Below are positions 36,037-45,771 of a DNA stretch of 64,000 nucleotides, one piece after another. Below the pieces are notes generated by a model, which was not told where the DNA came from, did no database searches, and saw only the letters and a program-made list of their open reading frames with translations. How positions within the stretch are numbered: the stretch's first letter is position 1; each line of letters opens with the position of its first letter. Origin of the DNA: Ensifer sp. BR816 (GTDB lineage: Bacteria > Pseudomonadota > Alphaproteobacteria > Rhizobiales > Rhizobiaceae); the NCBI RefSeq assembly GCF_000378985.1, contig NZ_KB905370.1, forward strand, positions 785,830 through 849,829, read 5' to 3'. The position numbers were made by a program, and so were the translations under genes.

Positions 36037-36492
36037 TCAGCGCTGCGTCTTGCGGCGCAGCCGGACGACGACGTCGACATGGGAGATCTCCATGCCTTCC
36101 GGAGGCTCGGGGAGATTGCCTATCTGGATGTTGCTCACCGGAATATCGAGGACTTCGTTCTGCCCCTCGATGAAGAAATGATGGTGATCCGAGACGTTCG
36201 TGTCGAAATAGGTCCTGGCGCTCTCGACGGCAAGAACGCGGATCATGCCCGCTTCGGTGAACTGATGCAGCGTGTTGTAGACGGTCGCGAGCGATATCGG
36301 AACGCCGGCCTCGACCGCCTCCTCATGCAATTCCTCGACCGTCAGATGGCGGTCGCCCTTGGCGAAGATCAGATCGGCGAGCGCGATCCGCTGGCGCGTC
36401 GGGCGCAGGCCCGAATTGCGCAGCCTCTCCTGCGAAGACATTTCCGTTGCTTTCGTCATGCGCAGCCGTTCCGATATTCCTGCCAGCTTCAT
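36037..36492 (-). CDS. irr: Iron response regulator Irr (Fur superfamily)
   Basis: A 151-residue winged-helix regulator. The DNA-binding domain spans ~25-90 (GLRPTRQRIALADLIFAKGDRHLTVEELHEEA, ISLATVYNTLHQFTEAG). The segment DTNVSDHHHFFIEGQNEVLDIPVSNI includes the HHH motif (residues 103-105) bound by haem in rhizobial Irr. Under low iron Irr represses iron-storage and haem genes; haem or iron inactivates it. mbfA at 3-4 kb has a perfect target site. Starts at 36492 (MKLAGISERL) or 36459 (MTKATEMSS) are both possible. Its place next to fabA matches other Rhizobiaceae. Confidence 0.93.
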   Translation of the reverse strand: MKLAGISERLRMTKATEMSSQERLRNSGLRPTRQRIALADLIFAKGDRHLTVEELHEEAVEAGVPISLATVYNTLHQFTEAGMIRVLAVESARTYFDTNVSDHHHFFIEGQNEVLDIPVSNIQIGNLPEPPEGMEISHVDVVVRLRRKTQR

Positions 36493-36836
36493 GGAGTATC
36501 AGCTTGCGATATAACTTCTAGCGTCGAGGCTTTCAATAGATTCCGGCCCCGGAAGCGGCCGCAAAGGCCTGAAAATCAGCCTAAAGCGGGGGAAGGCTGG
36601 TATTTAACTCTGGCAGACGCCACATTCATACTGTAAGCGACGGCGGAACGATATCGCCGGGAAAGCGGTGTGCGGAAGGATCCAGAGACAGGTTTTTCCA
36701 CGCGCATGTCGCCCTGCCTGGAAGAACGTGACACACTGCAACCGGCAGCGACCAGGGCGGGCTGCGCTTCAATTCAGGCCGAACATGCTCTAAAGCAGGT
36801 CGGAGAACACTTGAGAACTCGGGGAAGCAACCATTC
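36493..36836. other. Divergent regulatory gap between irr and fabA
   Basis: No gene seen in these 344 bases. The region must contain the promoters of irr (minus) and of the fabA operon (plus). I looked for a TTTAGAA / TTCTAAA iron-control palindrome and for RIME cores and found neither. Confidence 0.5.
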
Positions 36837-37352
36837 ATGACCACCAGACAATCCAGCTTCAGCTATGAGGAAATCCTTGCCTGCGGCCGAGGCGAACTGT
36901 TTGGCCCCGGCAATGCGCAGCTGCCGCTGCCGCCGATGCTGATGGTTCATCGCATCACGGAGATTTCGGAAACGGGCGGCGACTTCGACAAGGGCTTCAT
37001 CCGCGCCGAATACGACGTCAGTCCGGACGACTGGTATTTCCCCTGCCATTTCCAGGGCAACCCGATCATGCCCGGCTGCCTCGGCCTCGACGGCATGTGG
37101 CAATTGACCGGCTTCTTCCTGGGCTGGCTCGGCGAACCGGGTCGCGGCATGGCGCTGTCGACCGGCGAAGTGAAGTTCAAGGGCATGGTTCGTCCCCATA
37201 CCAAGCTGCTTCAATACGGAATCGACTTCAAGCGGGTCATGCGCGGGCGCCTCGTCCTCGGCACCGCCGACGGCTGGCTGAAGGCCGATGGCGAAACTAT
37301 CTATCAGGCGAGCGATCTGCGTGTCGGTCTGTCCAAGGACAAGGCCGACTAA
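36837..37352 (+). CDS. fabA: 3-hydroxydecanoyl-ACP dehydratase/isomerase FabA
   Basis: A 171-residue enzyme that dehydrates 3-hydroxydecanoyl-ACP and isomerises the product to the cis-3 form, the branch point for unsaturated fatty acids. The active site is visible: His71 in [15 protein letters not shown] and Asp85 in [10 protein letters not shown]. Full length. First gene of a fabA-fabB-fabI operon; fabB starts 50 bases downstream. Confidence 0.98.
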   Translation: MTTRQSSFSYEEILACGRGELFGPGNAQLPLPPMLMVHRITEISETGGDFDKGFIRAEYDVSPDDWYFPCHFQGNPIMPGCLGLDGMWQLTGFFLGWLGEPGRGMALSTGEVKFKGMVRPHTKLLQYGIDFKRVMRGRLVLGTADGWLKADGETIYQASDLRVGLSKDKAD

Positions 37353-37402
37353 GCCGCGGGGCGTCTCCCGCATCCAGCGAGATAAAGAAAAGGTCATCTA
37401 CC

Positions 37403-38623
37403 ATGAGACGGGTTGTTGTAACGGGCCTCGGCATCGTTTCCTCGATCGGTAACAATGCCGACGAAGTCACCGCGTCGCTGCGCGAAGCAAAATCGGGCAT
37501 TACATTTTCCCCGGATTTCGCCGAGCACGGCTTCAAGTGCCAGGTCTGGGGCCAGCCGACGCTCGACCCGACCGACCTCGTCGACCGGCGCGCCATGCGC
37601 TTCCTGTCGCAGGCCGGCGCCTGGAACCATGTGGCGATGAAGCAGGCGATAGCCGATGCCGGCCTCGAGGCCGCCGACATCAGCAACGAGCGTACCGGCA
37701 TCATCATGGGCTCCGGCGGCGCCTCGACGCGCACCATCGTCGAAGCGGCCGAAATTACCCGCAAGAACGTGAGCCCCAAGCGCATCGGTCCCTTCGCGGT
37801 GCCAAAAGCGATGTCTTCGACGGCCTCCGCCACGCTTGCCACCTGGTTCCAGATCCACGGCGTCAACTACTCGATCTCGTCCGCCTGCTCGACCTCGGCG
37901 CATTGCATCGGCAATGCCGCGGAAATGATCCAGTGGGGCAAACAGGACGTGATGTTCGCCGGCGGCCATGAGGACCTCGACTGGACCATGTCGAACCTCT
38001 TCGACGCCATGGGCGCCATGTCTTCCAAATACAACGAGACGCCGTCTTCCGCCTCGCGCGCCTATGACGTCGACCGCGACGGCTTCGTCATCGCCGGCGG
38101 CGCCGGCGTCCTCGTGCTCGAGGAACTGGAGCGCGCCAAGGCCCGCGGCGCCAAGATCTATGCCGAGATCGTCGGCTATGGCGCAACCTCGGACGGCTAT
38201 GACATGGTCGCCCCCTCCGGCGAAGGCGCGGTCCGCTGCATGCGCCAGGCACTTGCGACCGTGAAGGGCGATGTCGACTACATCAACACCCACGGAACCT
38301 CGACGCCGGTTGGCGACCAGAAGGAGATCGGCGCCATCCGCGAGGTCTTCGGCGAGAAGATGCCGCATATCCAGTCGACGAAATCGCTGACCGGCCATTC
38401 GCTGGGCGCGGCCGGCGTGCAGGAATCGATCTACGGCCTGTTGATGATGCAGGCCGGCTTCATCGGCGAAAGCGCCCATATCGACACGCTCGATCCCGAG
38501 TTCGAAGGCGTGCCGATCGTCCGCAAGCGCATCGACAACGCCAAGATCGACACGGTTCTCTCGAACTCCTTCGGTTTCGGCGGCACCAACGCCACGCTCG
38601 TCTTCCAGCGCTACAACGGATAA
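37403..38623 (+). CDS. fabB: 3-oxoacyl-ACP synthase I FabB
   Basis: A 406-residue condensing enzyme that elongates the cis-unsaturated acyl-ACP made by FabA. Cys-His-His triad: Cys162 in [12 protein letters not shown], His in [12 protein letters not shown] and His in [14 protein letters not shown]. Ends in the usual [15 protein letters not shown]. The ATG at 37403 ([10 protein letters not shown]) is preceded by AAAAGG; the frame extends upstream over fabA without homology. fabI begins four bases after the stop, so translation is probably coupled. Confidence 0.98.
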   Translation: MRRVVVTGLGIVSSIGNNADEVTASLREAKSGITFSPDFAEHGFKCQVWGQPTLDPTDLVDRRAMRFLSQAGAWNHVAMKQAIADAGLEAADISNERTGIIMGSGGASTRTIVEAAEITRKNVSPKRIGPFAVPKAMSSTASATLATWFQIHGVNYSISSACSTSAHCIGNAAEMIQWGKQDVMFAGGHEDLDWTMSNLFDAMGAMSSKYNETPSSASRAYDVDRDGFVIAGGAGVLVLEELERAKARGAKIYAEIVGYGATSDGYDMVAPSGEGAVRCMRQALATVKGDVDYINTHGTSTPVGDQKEIGAIREVFGEKMPHIQSTKSLTGHSLGAAGVQESIYGLLMMQAGFIGESAHIDTLDPEFEGVPIVRKRIDNAKIDTVLSNSFGFGGTNATLVFQRYNG

Positions 38624-38627
38624 CCAG

Positions 38628-39434
38628 ATGAACGGATTGATGAATGGAAAGCGCGGCCTCATCATGGGTGTGGCCAACAATCATTCCATTGCCTGGGGAA
38701 TCGCCAAGGCCCTCGCGAGCCAAGGCGCCGAACTCGCCTTCACCTATCAGGGCGAGGCACTCGGCAAGCGCGTCAAGCCGCTCGCCGCCGAGCTGAATTC
38801 CGACTTCGTCCTGCCCTGCGACGTCGAGGACCTGACTTCGGTCGATAGCGCCATTGAGGCGATCAAGGAGCGTTGGGGAAAGCTCGACTTCATCGTCCAC
38901 GCCATCGGCTTCTCCGACAAGAGCGAATTGAAGGGTCTCTACGCGGACACGACGCGGGACAATTTCAGCCGCACCATGGTGATCTCCTGCTTCTCCTTCA
39001 CCGAGATCGCCAAGCGGGCCGCCGAGCTCATGGGCGACGGCGGCACGATGCTGACCCTCACCTATGGTGGCTCGGTGCGGGTCATGCCGAACTACAATGT
39101 CATGGGCGTCGCCAAGGCGGCGCTGGAAGCCTCGGTGCGCTATCTCGCCGCCGACTACGGCACGCGCGGCATCCGCGTCAACGCCATCTCGGCCGGCCCG
39201 ATCCGCACGCTGGCGGGCGCCGGTATCTCGGACGCACGCGCCATGCTCTCCTGGCAGCAGAAGAACTCGCCACTGCGCCGCACCGTCACCATCGAGGACG
39301 TCGGCAGCTCGGCCCTCTACCTGCTTTCGGATCTCTCCCGCGGCGTCACCGGCGAGATCCACTACGTGGATTCCGGCTACAACATCACCTCTATGCCGGC
39401 GCTCGAGACGCTCAGAACCGCAGACGCCGAGTAA
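38628..39434 (+). CDS. fabI: Enoyl-ACP reductase FabI
   Basis: A 268-residue NADH-dependent reductase completing each elongation cycle. The short-chain dehydrogenase variant of FabI is visible: GVANNHSIAWGIAKAL for nucleotide binding and the Tyr156-x6-Lys163 pair in PNYNVMGVAK, with Tyr146 in LTYGGS. This is the triclosan/diazaborine target family. Third gene of the fabABI operon. S. meliloti carries two fabI copies, so this may be one of a pair. Confidence 0.97.
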   Translation: MNGLMNGKRGLIMGVANNHSIAWGIAKALASQGAELAFTYQGEALGKRVKPLAAELNSDFVLPCDVEDLTSVDSAIEAIKERWGKLDFIVHAIGFSDKSELKGLYADTTRDNFSRTMVISCFSFTEIAKRAAELMGDGGTMLTLTYGGSVRVMPNYNVMGVAKAALEASVRYLAADYGTRGIRVNAISAGPIRTLAGAGISDARAMLSWQQKNSPLRRTVTIEDVGSSALYLLSDLSRGVTGEIHYVDSGYNITSMPALETLRTADAE

Positions 39435-39481
39435 GCGCGGCCTTGTCGGCTCGAAGGCCGGGAACCATACCCGACCTACCC

Positions 39482-39715
39482 CTACCAGACCCAGGCGATC
39501 GCCAGGGCGATCGCAGCAGCGACGGCGGCATACGGGGCGAGACCAATGTGCTCGCGCCCCCGTCGGGCGCTCTGCATCGGCATGCGGCAGGAGTCCCGCA
39601 GAAAGGGCATCGGCACTTCCGACGTGCCGCCATGTCCCTCGGCGCTCTTGATTTCCCGGGCAATCACCTCCGCGACATCCTCCATAAAGGGTGCCCGGGC
39701 AGGTCCAAATCCCAT
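39482..39715 (-). CDS. Small protein with C-terminal membrane anchor
   Basis: A 77-residue protein (MGFGPARAPFMEDVAEVIARE) ending in a hydrophobic helix (YAAVAAAIALAIAWVW), the layout of a tail-anchored protein. GGGGAG lies eight bases before the ATG at 39715; the frame is open 27 codons further. No homologue recognised. Convergent with fabI. It could be a chance frame, but the ribosome site and coherent tail argue for a real gene. Confidence 0.5.
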   Translation of the reverse strand: MGFGPARAPFMEDVAEVIAREIKSAEGHGGTSEVPMPFLRDSCRMPMQSARRGREHIGLAPYAAVAAAIALAIAWVW

Positions 39716-39854
39716 GGCTTGCTCCCCGAGGAGAAACGATAGCCTTCGGCGTCGCGCATCCCTTCGGACACGCAATGGCCGCCGTGGCCTTGCCAAGTGA
39801 TTCTATTCCAAAATTGCTTCCGACTTAAGGACCACCCGGATCTGAAGACGCGCG

Positions 39855-40871
39855 TCAACGCTTCGCCCAGAGCACCTTGAAGCGCGCATTGCGGCAGGTC
39901 TCGCCATACTCCTTGGCGTTCTCTGCCAAAACCTGCTCGTAGGGCAGGCCGCGATTTGCGACGAGCATGAGCCTGCCGCCCTGCTTCAGCGCCTTCAGCG
40001 CTGCCTTGATGATCGCTGATCCGATCGCCGGCTCGGCGGCATGCCCTTCGTGGAAGGGCGGGTTCATGACGATCAGGTCGTATTTGTCGCGGGTATCCTC
40101 GCTCGTCAGGTCATGCCAGTAGAAGCGCGCCGGCGTCGTTGGTGCGTTCGCCTTTACGTTGCGGCGCGCCGCCTCCAGCGCATCGTGATCGGCTTCGAAC
40201 AGATCTATGCCCTTGAGCCCGGGGGATGCCTGCGTCAGCATCACCGAGAGATAACCCCAGCCGGCGCCGAAGTCGGCCGCATGGCCGGTGAAATCCTTCG
40301 GCAGACGTGAGGCGAGAAGCTCCGAGCCGGCGTCGACGCGATCATGCGAAAACATGCCCGGTGCCGCCTCGAAGAGGCCGTCCACCCGCACCGGGAGCTT
40401 GGCGAGTTGATGCGTGGCATCGGCCACATCCTGCGGCCGTGTAAACCAGAAGGCGACGCCGTGATATTTCGGCATCGAATCGCCATCCCAGCCGAATTTG
40501 GCGATGCGCTTCTTCAGCGACTGGATGCCGTCCTCCTTGCCTCCGGCAACGACGATGAGGGCGCCCTCGCGCGTGCGCTTCAACGCCTCCGCGATACGGT
40601 CCTCGTTCTCGCCCTTGTGTTTGCCGCAAAGCACCAGAGCGACATCATAGTCCTCACCCCCAACGACAGGACTCACATCGGCCCGCATCGCCTCCAGGGC
40701 ACGGTAAAGCGGCCGCAGGGGCTGCACGGCGGAAATCGATGCCACGAAGCCCTCAGGCAGCCTGTAGCCTGCCTCAGCACCGAGAAAGAGCACACGCTCG
40801 CCTTCCCCCGGCGGATCGATGATGCCGGTTTCGAAGGGGTGGAACAGGGTTTTCAGCGCGTCGCGGCTCAT
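39855..40871 (-). CDS. rsmC: Class I SAM-dependent rRNA methyltransferase (RsmC/RlmG family)
   Basis: A 338-residue protein with a degenerate N-terminal methyltransferase-like domain and a catalytic C-terminal one, the RsmC/RlmG architecture. SAM motif I is AADFGAGWGYLSVML; the catalytic NPPF motif is YDLIVMNPPFHEGH. The family makes m2G in 16S rRNA (G1207) or 23S rRNA; RsmC is the likelier assignment but RlmG cannot be excluded. It follows pnp on the minus strand with the pnp terminator between, so it probably has its own promoter. Confidence 0.85.
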   Translation of the reverse strand: MSRDALKTLFHPFETGIIDPPGEGERVLFLGAEAGYRLPEGFVASISAVQPLRPLYRALEAMRADVSPVVGGEDYDVALVLCGKHKGENEDRIAEALKRTREGALIVVAGGKEDGIQSLKKRIAKFGWDGDSMPKYHGVAFWFTRPQDVADATHQLAKLPVRVDGLFEAAPGMFSHDRVDAGSELLASRLPKDFTGHAADFGAGWGYLSVMLTQASPGLKGIDLFEADHDALEAARRNVKANAPTTPARFYWHDLTSEDTRDKYDLIVMNPPFHEGHAAEPAIGSAIIKAALKALKQGGRLMLVANRGLPYEQVLAENAKEYGETCRNARFKVLWAKR

Positions 40872-40902
40872 GGGTCGTTTCCATTCTTCTTCTTACAAGA
40901 AA

Positions 40903-40932
40903 GGGGCGCGGAGCCATCCGCTCCGCGCCCCA
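40903..40932 (-). terminator. pnp terminator
   Basis: GGGGCGCGGAGC and GCTCCGCGCCCC form a very stable stem. On the minus strand it ends in TTTCTTG, 21 bases after the pnp stop codon. Confidence 0.82.
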
Positions 40933-40953
40933 TCTCAACTGGCTGAAGCCGCC

Positions 40954-43098
40954 TTATTCGGCCGCTTCGCCGCCGTCCTTCTTCTCGGCGACGATCTCCT
41001 TGCCGGTCGCCTGGTCGACGACCTTCATGGAGAGGCGGACCTTGCCGCGCTCGTCGAAGCCCATCAGCTTGACCCAGACCTTGTCGCCTTCCTTGACGAC
41101 GTCGGTCGTCTTGGCGACGCGCTCGGAGGCGAGCTGCGAAATGTGGACGAGGCCGTCGCGGGCGCCGAAGAAATTGACGAAGGCGCCGAAATCGGCGGTC
41201 TTGACGACCGTGCCTTCATAGATCTGGCCGACTTCCGGCTCGGCGACGATCGAGTGGATCCACTTGCGGGCGGCTTCGATTTCCTTGCCCGAGGCGGAGG
41301 CGATCTTGACGGTGCCGTCGTCCTCGATGTTGATCTTGGCGCCGGTTTTCTCGACGATTTCGCGGATGACCTTGCCGCCCGAGCCGATGACTTCGCGGAT
41401 CTTGTCGACCGGAATGTTCATCACCTCGATGCGCGGCGCGAATTCGCCGAGCTGGCCGCGGCTCTCGGAGATGGCCTTGGCCATTTCACCGAGGATGTGC
41501 AGGCGGCCGCCCTTGGCCTGGTTGAGCGCAACACCCATGATCTCTTCGGTGATGCCCTCGATCTTGATGTCCATCTGCAGCGAGGTGATGCCGGCTTCGG
41601 TACCGGCAACCTTGAAGTCCATGTCGCCGAGATGATCCTCGTCACCCAGGATGTCGGAGAGGACGGCGAAGCGGTCATCTTCCTTGATCAGGCCCATGGC
41701 GATGCCGGCGACCGGCTTGGCGAGCGGAACGCCCGCATCCATCAGCGCCAGCGAGGTGCCGCAGACGGTTGCCATCGAGGAAGAACCGTTGGACTCGGTG
41801 ATTTCGGAAACGACGCGCAGCGTATAGGGGAACTGTTCCGCCGTCGGCAGCATCGGATGGATGGCGCGCCAGGCGAGCTTGCCGTGGCCGATTTCACGGC
41901 GGCCCGGAGAGCCCATGCGGCCCGTTTCACCGACCGAGAAGGGCGGGAAGTTGTAGTGCAGCATGAAGTTTTCCTTGTACATGCCGGTCAAGGAATCGAC
42001 ATACTGCTCGTCTTCGCCGGTGCCGAGCGTGGCAACGACGATCGCCTGGGTTTCACCGCGGGTGAACAGCGAGGAGCCGTGGGTGCGCGGCAGGATGCCG
42101 ACTTCGGCGACGATCGGGCGAACCGTCACAAGGTCACGGCCATCGATGCGGCTCTTGGTGTCGAGGATGTTCCAGCGAACGATCTTGGCCTGCAGGTGCT
42201 TGAAGACGGAGGCGATCTCTTCCGCCGTGTGGGCGGGATTCTCGATGCCTTCCGGCAGGAAATGTTCCTTCACCTTGGCCTTGACGGCGTCGACGGCAGC
42301 GTAGCGGGCAGCCTTCTCGGTGATCTTGTAGGCGTTGCGCAACTCGTCTTCGGCGATCGAAAGCATGGCGTTTTCAAGCGCGGAATGATCTTCCGGCTGG
42401 AACTCGCGCGGCTCCTTGGCGGCCACTTCGGCGAGCTTGATGATCGCGTCGATGACCGGCTGGAAGCCCTTCTGGCCGAAGACGACGGCGCCGAGCATGA
42501 TATCTTCCGGCAGTTCCTTGGCTTCCGACTCGACCATCAGCACGGCTTCCTGCGTGCCGGCGACGACGAGGTCGAGCGTCGATTCGTCCATCTCGTCGAG
42601 GTGGGGGTTGAGCACGTACTGGCCGTTGATGTAGCCGACGCGGGCGCCGCCGATCGGGCCCATGAAGGGGATGCCCGACAGGGTCAGCGCAGCGGAAGCG
42701 GCAACCATCGAAAGAACGTCCGGATTGTTCTCGAGGTCATGCTGCATGACCGTGACGATCACCTGGGTGTCGTTCTTGTAGCCTTCCGGGAAGAGCGGAC
42801 GGATCGGACGGTCGATCAGGCGCGAGACGAGCGTCTCGTTTTCGCTCGGGCGGCCTTCACGCTTGAAGTATCCGCCGGGGATCTTGCCGGCCGCGTAGGT
42901 CTTTTCCTGATAGTTGACGGTCAGGGGGAAGAAATCCTGGCCGGGCTTCGGAGCCTTGGCGGAAACGACGGTCGCGAGGACCACGGTTTCACCGTAGGTG
43001 GCGAGAACGGCGCCGTCGGCCTGACGGGCGATCTTGCCGGTTTCGAGCTTGAGCGGACGCCCAGCCCATTCGATTTCTACCTTGTGGGTCTCGAACAT
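40954..43098 (-). CDS. pnp: Polyribonucleotide nucleotidyltransferase (PNPase)
   Basis: A 714-residue phosphorolytic 3'-5' exoribonuclease and degradosome component. Two RNase PH domains ([50 protein letters not shown]) flank a helical linker. A KH domain ([25 protein letters not shown]) and an S1 domain ([29 protein letters not shown]) follow. The ATG at 43098 ([14 protein letters not shown]) has GAAGGA upstream; the open frame extends further without homology. Downstream of rpsO as in most proteobacteria. Confidence 0.98.
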   Translation of the reverse strand: MFETHKVEIEWAGRPLKLETGKIARQADGAVLATYGETVVLATVVSAKAPKPGQDFFPLTVNYQEKTYAAGKIPGGYFKREGRPSENETLVSRLIDRPIRPLFPEGYKNDTQVIVTVMQHDLENNPDVLSMVAASAALTLSGIPFMGPIGGARVGYINGQYVLNPHLDEMDESTLDLVVAGTQEAVLMVESEAKELPEDIMLGAVVFGQKGFQPVIDAIIKLAEVAAKEPREFQPEDHSALENAMLSIAEDELRNAYKITEKAARYAAVDAVKAKVKEHFLPEGIENPAHTAEEIASVFKHLQAKIVRWNILDTKSRIDGRDLVTVRPIVAEVGILPRTHGSSLFTRGETQAIVVATLGTGEDEQYVDSLTGMYKENFMLHYNFPPFSVGETGRMGSPGRREIGHGKLAWRAIHPMLPTAEQFPYTLRVVSEITESNGSSSMATVCGTSLALMDAGVPLAKPVAGIAMGLIKEDDRFAVLSDILGDEDHLGDMDFKVAGTEAGITSLQMDIKIEGITEEIMGVALNQAKGGRLHILGEMAKAISESRGQLGEFAPRIEVMNIPVDKIREVIGSGGKVIREIVEKTGAKINIEDDGTVKIASASGKEIEAARKWIHSIVAEPEVGQIYEGTVVKTADFGAFVNFFGARDGLVHISQLASERVAKTTDVVKEGDKVWVKLMGFDERGKVRLSMKVVDQATGKEIVAEKKDGGEAAE

Positions 43099-43404
43099 GT
43101 TCTGTCCTTCGTGTGCGGGGGACCGTCCGCGGCTGTTGCAGCGCGGGCGATCCTGGTGCCGCTTGATGTGGCGCATCACGGGCAAGACAACGGGAGGCTT
43201 CAATCGGAACCGGCCGCTCACCGCTTTGCCGCGCTCACCCGGATGGAAGCGCTTCGGCAAGCAGGCGCCGAAGCATCCTGCAATCCTGCCCCATGACGGG
43301 CCATCAGTTGATCCGCGATACCGGCCCATCCGGCTCGCTGGACATCGCTCCCGTCTTACGCCTCCGGCGGTCGGGAGAATATCGGCGGGCGCTCAACGCC
43401 CAAA
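43099..43404 (-). other. Long gene-free gap between rpsO terminator and pnp
   Basis: The region should hold the pnp promoter and its leader. In E. coli the pnp leader contains an RNase III-cleaved stem used for autoregulation. I see short inverted segments here but none I can defend as that stem. Confidence 0.4.
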
Positions 43405-43438
43405 CAAAAGACCGGCGGATCGCCTAGCGACCCGCCGG
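43405..43438 (-). terminator. rpsO terminator
   Basis: CCGGCGG and CCGCCGG bound a long hairpin. On the minus strand it runs into TCTTTTGTTT, ten bases after the rpsO stop. It separates rpsO from pnp transcription at least partly. Confidence 0.8.
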
Positions 43439-43446
43439 ACAGTCGA

Positions 43447-43716
43447 TTAGCGACGGATGCCGAGGGCACCGATCAGCTTGCTGTAGCGCGCTTCGTCTTT
43501 CTTCTTCAGATAGTCGAGGAGCGAACGGCGGCTGGAAACCATCGCGAGAAGACCACGGCGGGAATGGTTGTCCTTCTTGTGGTCCTTGAAGTGTTCGGTC
43601 AGGTTGTTGATCCGTTCCGTCAGGAGCGCAACCTGGACTTCCGGAGAACCGGTATCGCCTTCGACAGTTGCGAAATCCTTGATGAGCTGAGCCTTGCGCT
43701 CTGCAGTGATCGACAT
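43447..43716 (-). CDS. rpsO: 30S ribosomal protein S15
   Basis: An 89-residue ribosomal protein that nucleates assembly of the central domain of 16S rRNA. The family pattern is complete: [54 protein letters not shown]. The ATG at 43716 is preceded by AAAGGAT. Normally follows truB; here a sensor kinase gene lies between them. Confidence 0.98.
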
Positions 43717-43909
43717 CGGTTGATCCTTTCGTTTTCGAGGATTTTAGGGTCGCCGGCAGCCGGGATGTCGTCCAGCCGCGGCCGTTCACACGAAGAGGCG
43801 GTGCCTTTCGCTGGCGTGCCTATAACCGAAACGGACGCAAAAGGAAAGGGCGATCGAGCCGGCCATCGATCGGTCCCGCCCCGCCCCGGCGGGCGGACGG
43901 CATCGCGTG

Positions 43910-45616
43910 CTACGAGCCATCCTCGACCCCGCCGCTGCGGGGGATGCGGATGCGCCATTCGATGCCGTCGGCATGCATCAGCCTTTCCAGTTCGGCGCGC
44001 AGCGCCATGCCGAGCATGCGCTCGATCACCACCGATCCGAAGCCCTTGCGCTGCGTCCCGGCGGGGGCGACGAGATCGGCGCCGCTTTCACGCCAACGGA
44101 TGACGATGACACCATCGGACAGGAACCATTCGAGCCTGATCGCCCCCGTCGCGTTGGCGAGTGCGCCATGCTTGATCGCATTGGTGGCGAGTTCGTGCAG
44201 CACCATGCCGAGCGTCTGGGCCATCTGCGTGTCGAGGCGCAGGGCGGGGCCGTCGAGCGCGATGCGGTCCGGATCGTCGGGTGCAAAGGGCTGAAGCTGG
44301 TCCTGGACGAGTTCGCGGAAGTCCACGCCGGTCGCGGCATTGGCAATCATCAGGTCCGTCGAACGGGCCAGCCCCGCGAGGCGCTTGCGGAACGCCTCGA
44401 CGAACTCCGACGTGTCCTCGCTCGACGGGGCGGATTGGGCCAGCATCGACTGGATGACCGTCAGCTGGTTCTTCGAGCGATGTGCGACTTCGCGCATCAG
44501 GAGGCGAATTTCCGTCTCGGCCCTGGTTCGCGTGGCCGCAGCGCGCGCCAGGGCGGCCGAGACGGCCTCGACTTCGGTAATGACGTAGCGGCGCGCCTCG
44601 ATGGGTTCACCGGCGCCCAGGCGCCGCGCGTCGAGCGCCAGCAGCCTGACCCCTTGCGTGAGCAGCCGCGCGATCATCAACGAGCCGGCGATGGCGATGC
44701 TTGCAAAGATGATGCCACCGAGCGAAAGCCAGAGAAACGACCAGAGGATCGGCGCGTTGACGATCTCCCGTGGAGCCCATGCAACGATGCGCCATCCGGT
44801 GATTGTCGAGAATTCGGACACGACGCGATAGTCGACGCCATTCTCGCTGATATCGCCGACACCGATGCTGATTTGAGGGAGCTTGTCCAGGAAGAACGGT
44901 TCGCCGGACCGGACCGCGGGATCCGAGGAGGCGATCAGCTTGCCCTTGCCGTCCACCAGGGCGGCATTCCAGCCCGCCGAGAGCGTGTCGCGGTTGACCG
45001 CCTTGGCCATGCGGGCCGCATCCTGGGTGAGGCCCAGCAGATATCGCCCGCCGTCCGGACCGCCGACGGGCAGATAGACGGTGAAGGCCCAGCGCTTGCC
45101 AGCATCGGCGAAGAACACGCCGGAAACGAGCGGGCCGTTGCTCTTGAACGCAAGGTCGACGTCCGGATCCGACGCCGGTCCCAACAGTGTTCCGAAGCGA
45201 GCGCGGGTGCTCATCCTGAGATTATGATCGCCGTCGACGACGATCAGATTGGAATCGGTGCCGGTCAATGCGCTCGATGCGCGGTCGTAGAAACCGCGCA
45301 GATCGCGGAGATCGACGGCGCCGGAGGTCGACAACACCCTGAGCGTGGTCATCATGCCCTCGACCTCGCGCTCGACGATCCGGGTCACGGAACCGGTCGA
45401 GGCTCTGAGCAGCGAGGTGACGACCTGCTCCTGGGTATCGACGCTTCGCTTCACGATGATGAACGAAAAGATGAAGGGGGGAACGATTGCGATCAACAGC
45501 AGCGAGAGCAGGTAGAAGCTGAACGGCCTGCGAAGATGCTGGCGAACGAAAGCCGCAACGGCCTGCAGACCGCCGGATGGGACCTCGCCCTCACTTCTCT
45601 CCGGGGCCTTGAGCAT
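43910..45616 (-). CDS. Membrane sensor histidine kinase, HWE/HisKA_2 type
   Basis: A 568-residue kinase. TM1 lies near 34-55, then a ~230-residue periplasmic sensor region (cache-like: FGTLLGPASDPDVDLAFKSNGPLVSGVFFAD, YLLGLTQDAARMAKAV), TM2 near 289-315 and a HAMP-like linker. The H-box is MREVAHRSKNQLTVIQSML (His379), and the ATPase domain contains HELATNAIKHGAL and GFGSVVIERML. HWE/HisKA_2 kinases often work in the general stress response or light sensing. No response regulator is adjacent. It interrupts the usual truB-rpsO order, and a RIME copy lies just upstream. Confidence 0.9.
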   Translation of the reverse strand: MLKAPERSEGEVPSGGLQAVAAFVRQHLRRPFSFYLLSLLLIAIVPPFIFSFIIVKRSVDTQEQVVTSLLRASTGSVTRIVEREVEGMMTTLRVLSTSGAVDLRDLRGFYDRASSALTGTDSNLIVVDGDHNLRMSTRARFGTLLGPASDPDVDLAFKSNGPLVSGVFFADAGKRWAFTVYLPVGGPDGGRYLLGLTQDAARMAKAVNRDTLSAGWNAALVDGKGKLIASSDPAVRSGEPFFLDKLPQISIGVGDISENGVDYRVVSEFSTITGWRIVAWAPREIVNAPILWSFLWLSLGGIIFASIAIAGSLMIARLLTQGVRLLALDARRLGAGEPIEARRYVITEVEAVSAALARAAATRTRAETEIRLLMREVAHRSKNQLTVIQSMLAQSAPSSEDTSEFVEAFRKRLAGLARSTDLMIANAATGVDFRELVQDQLQPFAPDDPDRIALDGPALRLDTQMAQTLGMVLHELATNAIKHGALANATGAIRLEWFLSDGVIVIRWRESGADLVAPAGTQRKGFGSVVIERMLGMALRAELERLMHADGIEWRIRIPRSGGVEDGS

Positions 45617-45634
45617 CGAACTGCCTTTCGCCGC

Positions 45635-45709
45635 CTACAGCGCCGCGCGCCTCTACAGCGCCGTGCACCTTTTTCAGACGCGTATAGGGCGCTGTAACCC
45701 TTTGAACCT
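45635..45709. repeat. RIME-type mosaic repeat (copy 4)
   Basis: CTACAGCGCCGCGCGCCT is followed by a second CTACAGCGCC, then CAGACGCG and GGGCGCTGTAACCCTTTGAACC. Same orientation as copy 1, with the start of the element duplicated. Lies between truB and the sensor kinase gene. Confidence 0.8.
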
Positions 45710-45771
45710 ACGCAACGTGGTTACGCCGCTCGCGCTGACCGATCGATTCTTGGCTACGCGCAGGCCGCGGG

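Noticed and set aside
36493..36836. Iron-control element in front of irr or fabA
   Set aside because: No TTTAGAA / TTCTAAA palindrome is present in the gap.
40819..43296. 825-residue plus-strand frame opposite pnp
   Set aside because: Shadow of pnp; Asp/Gly/His-rich low-information translation.
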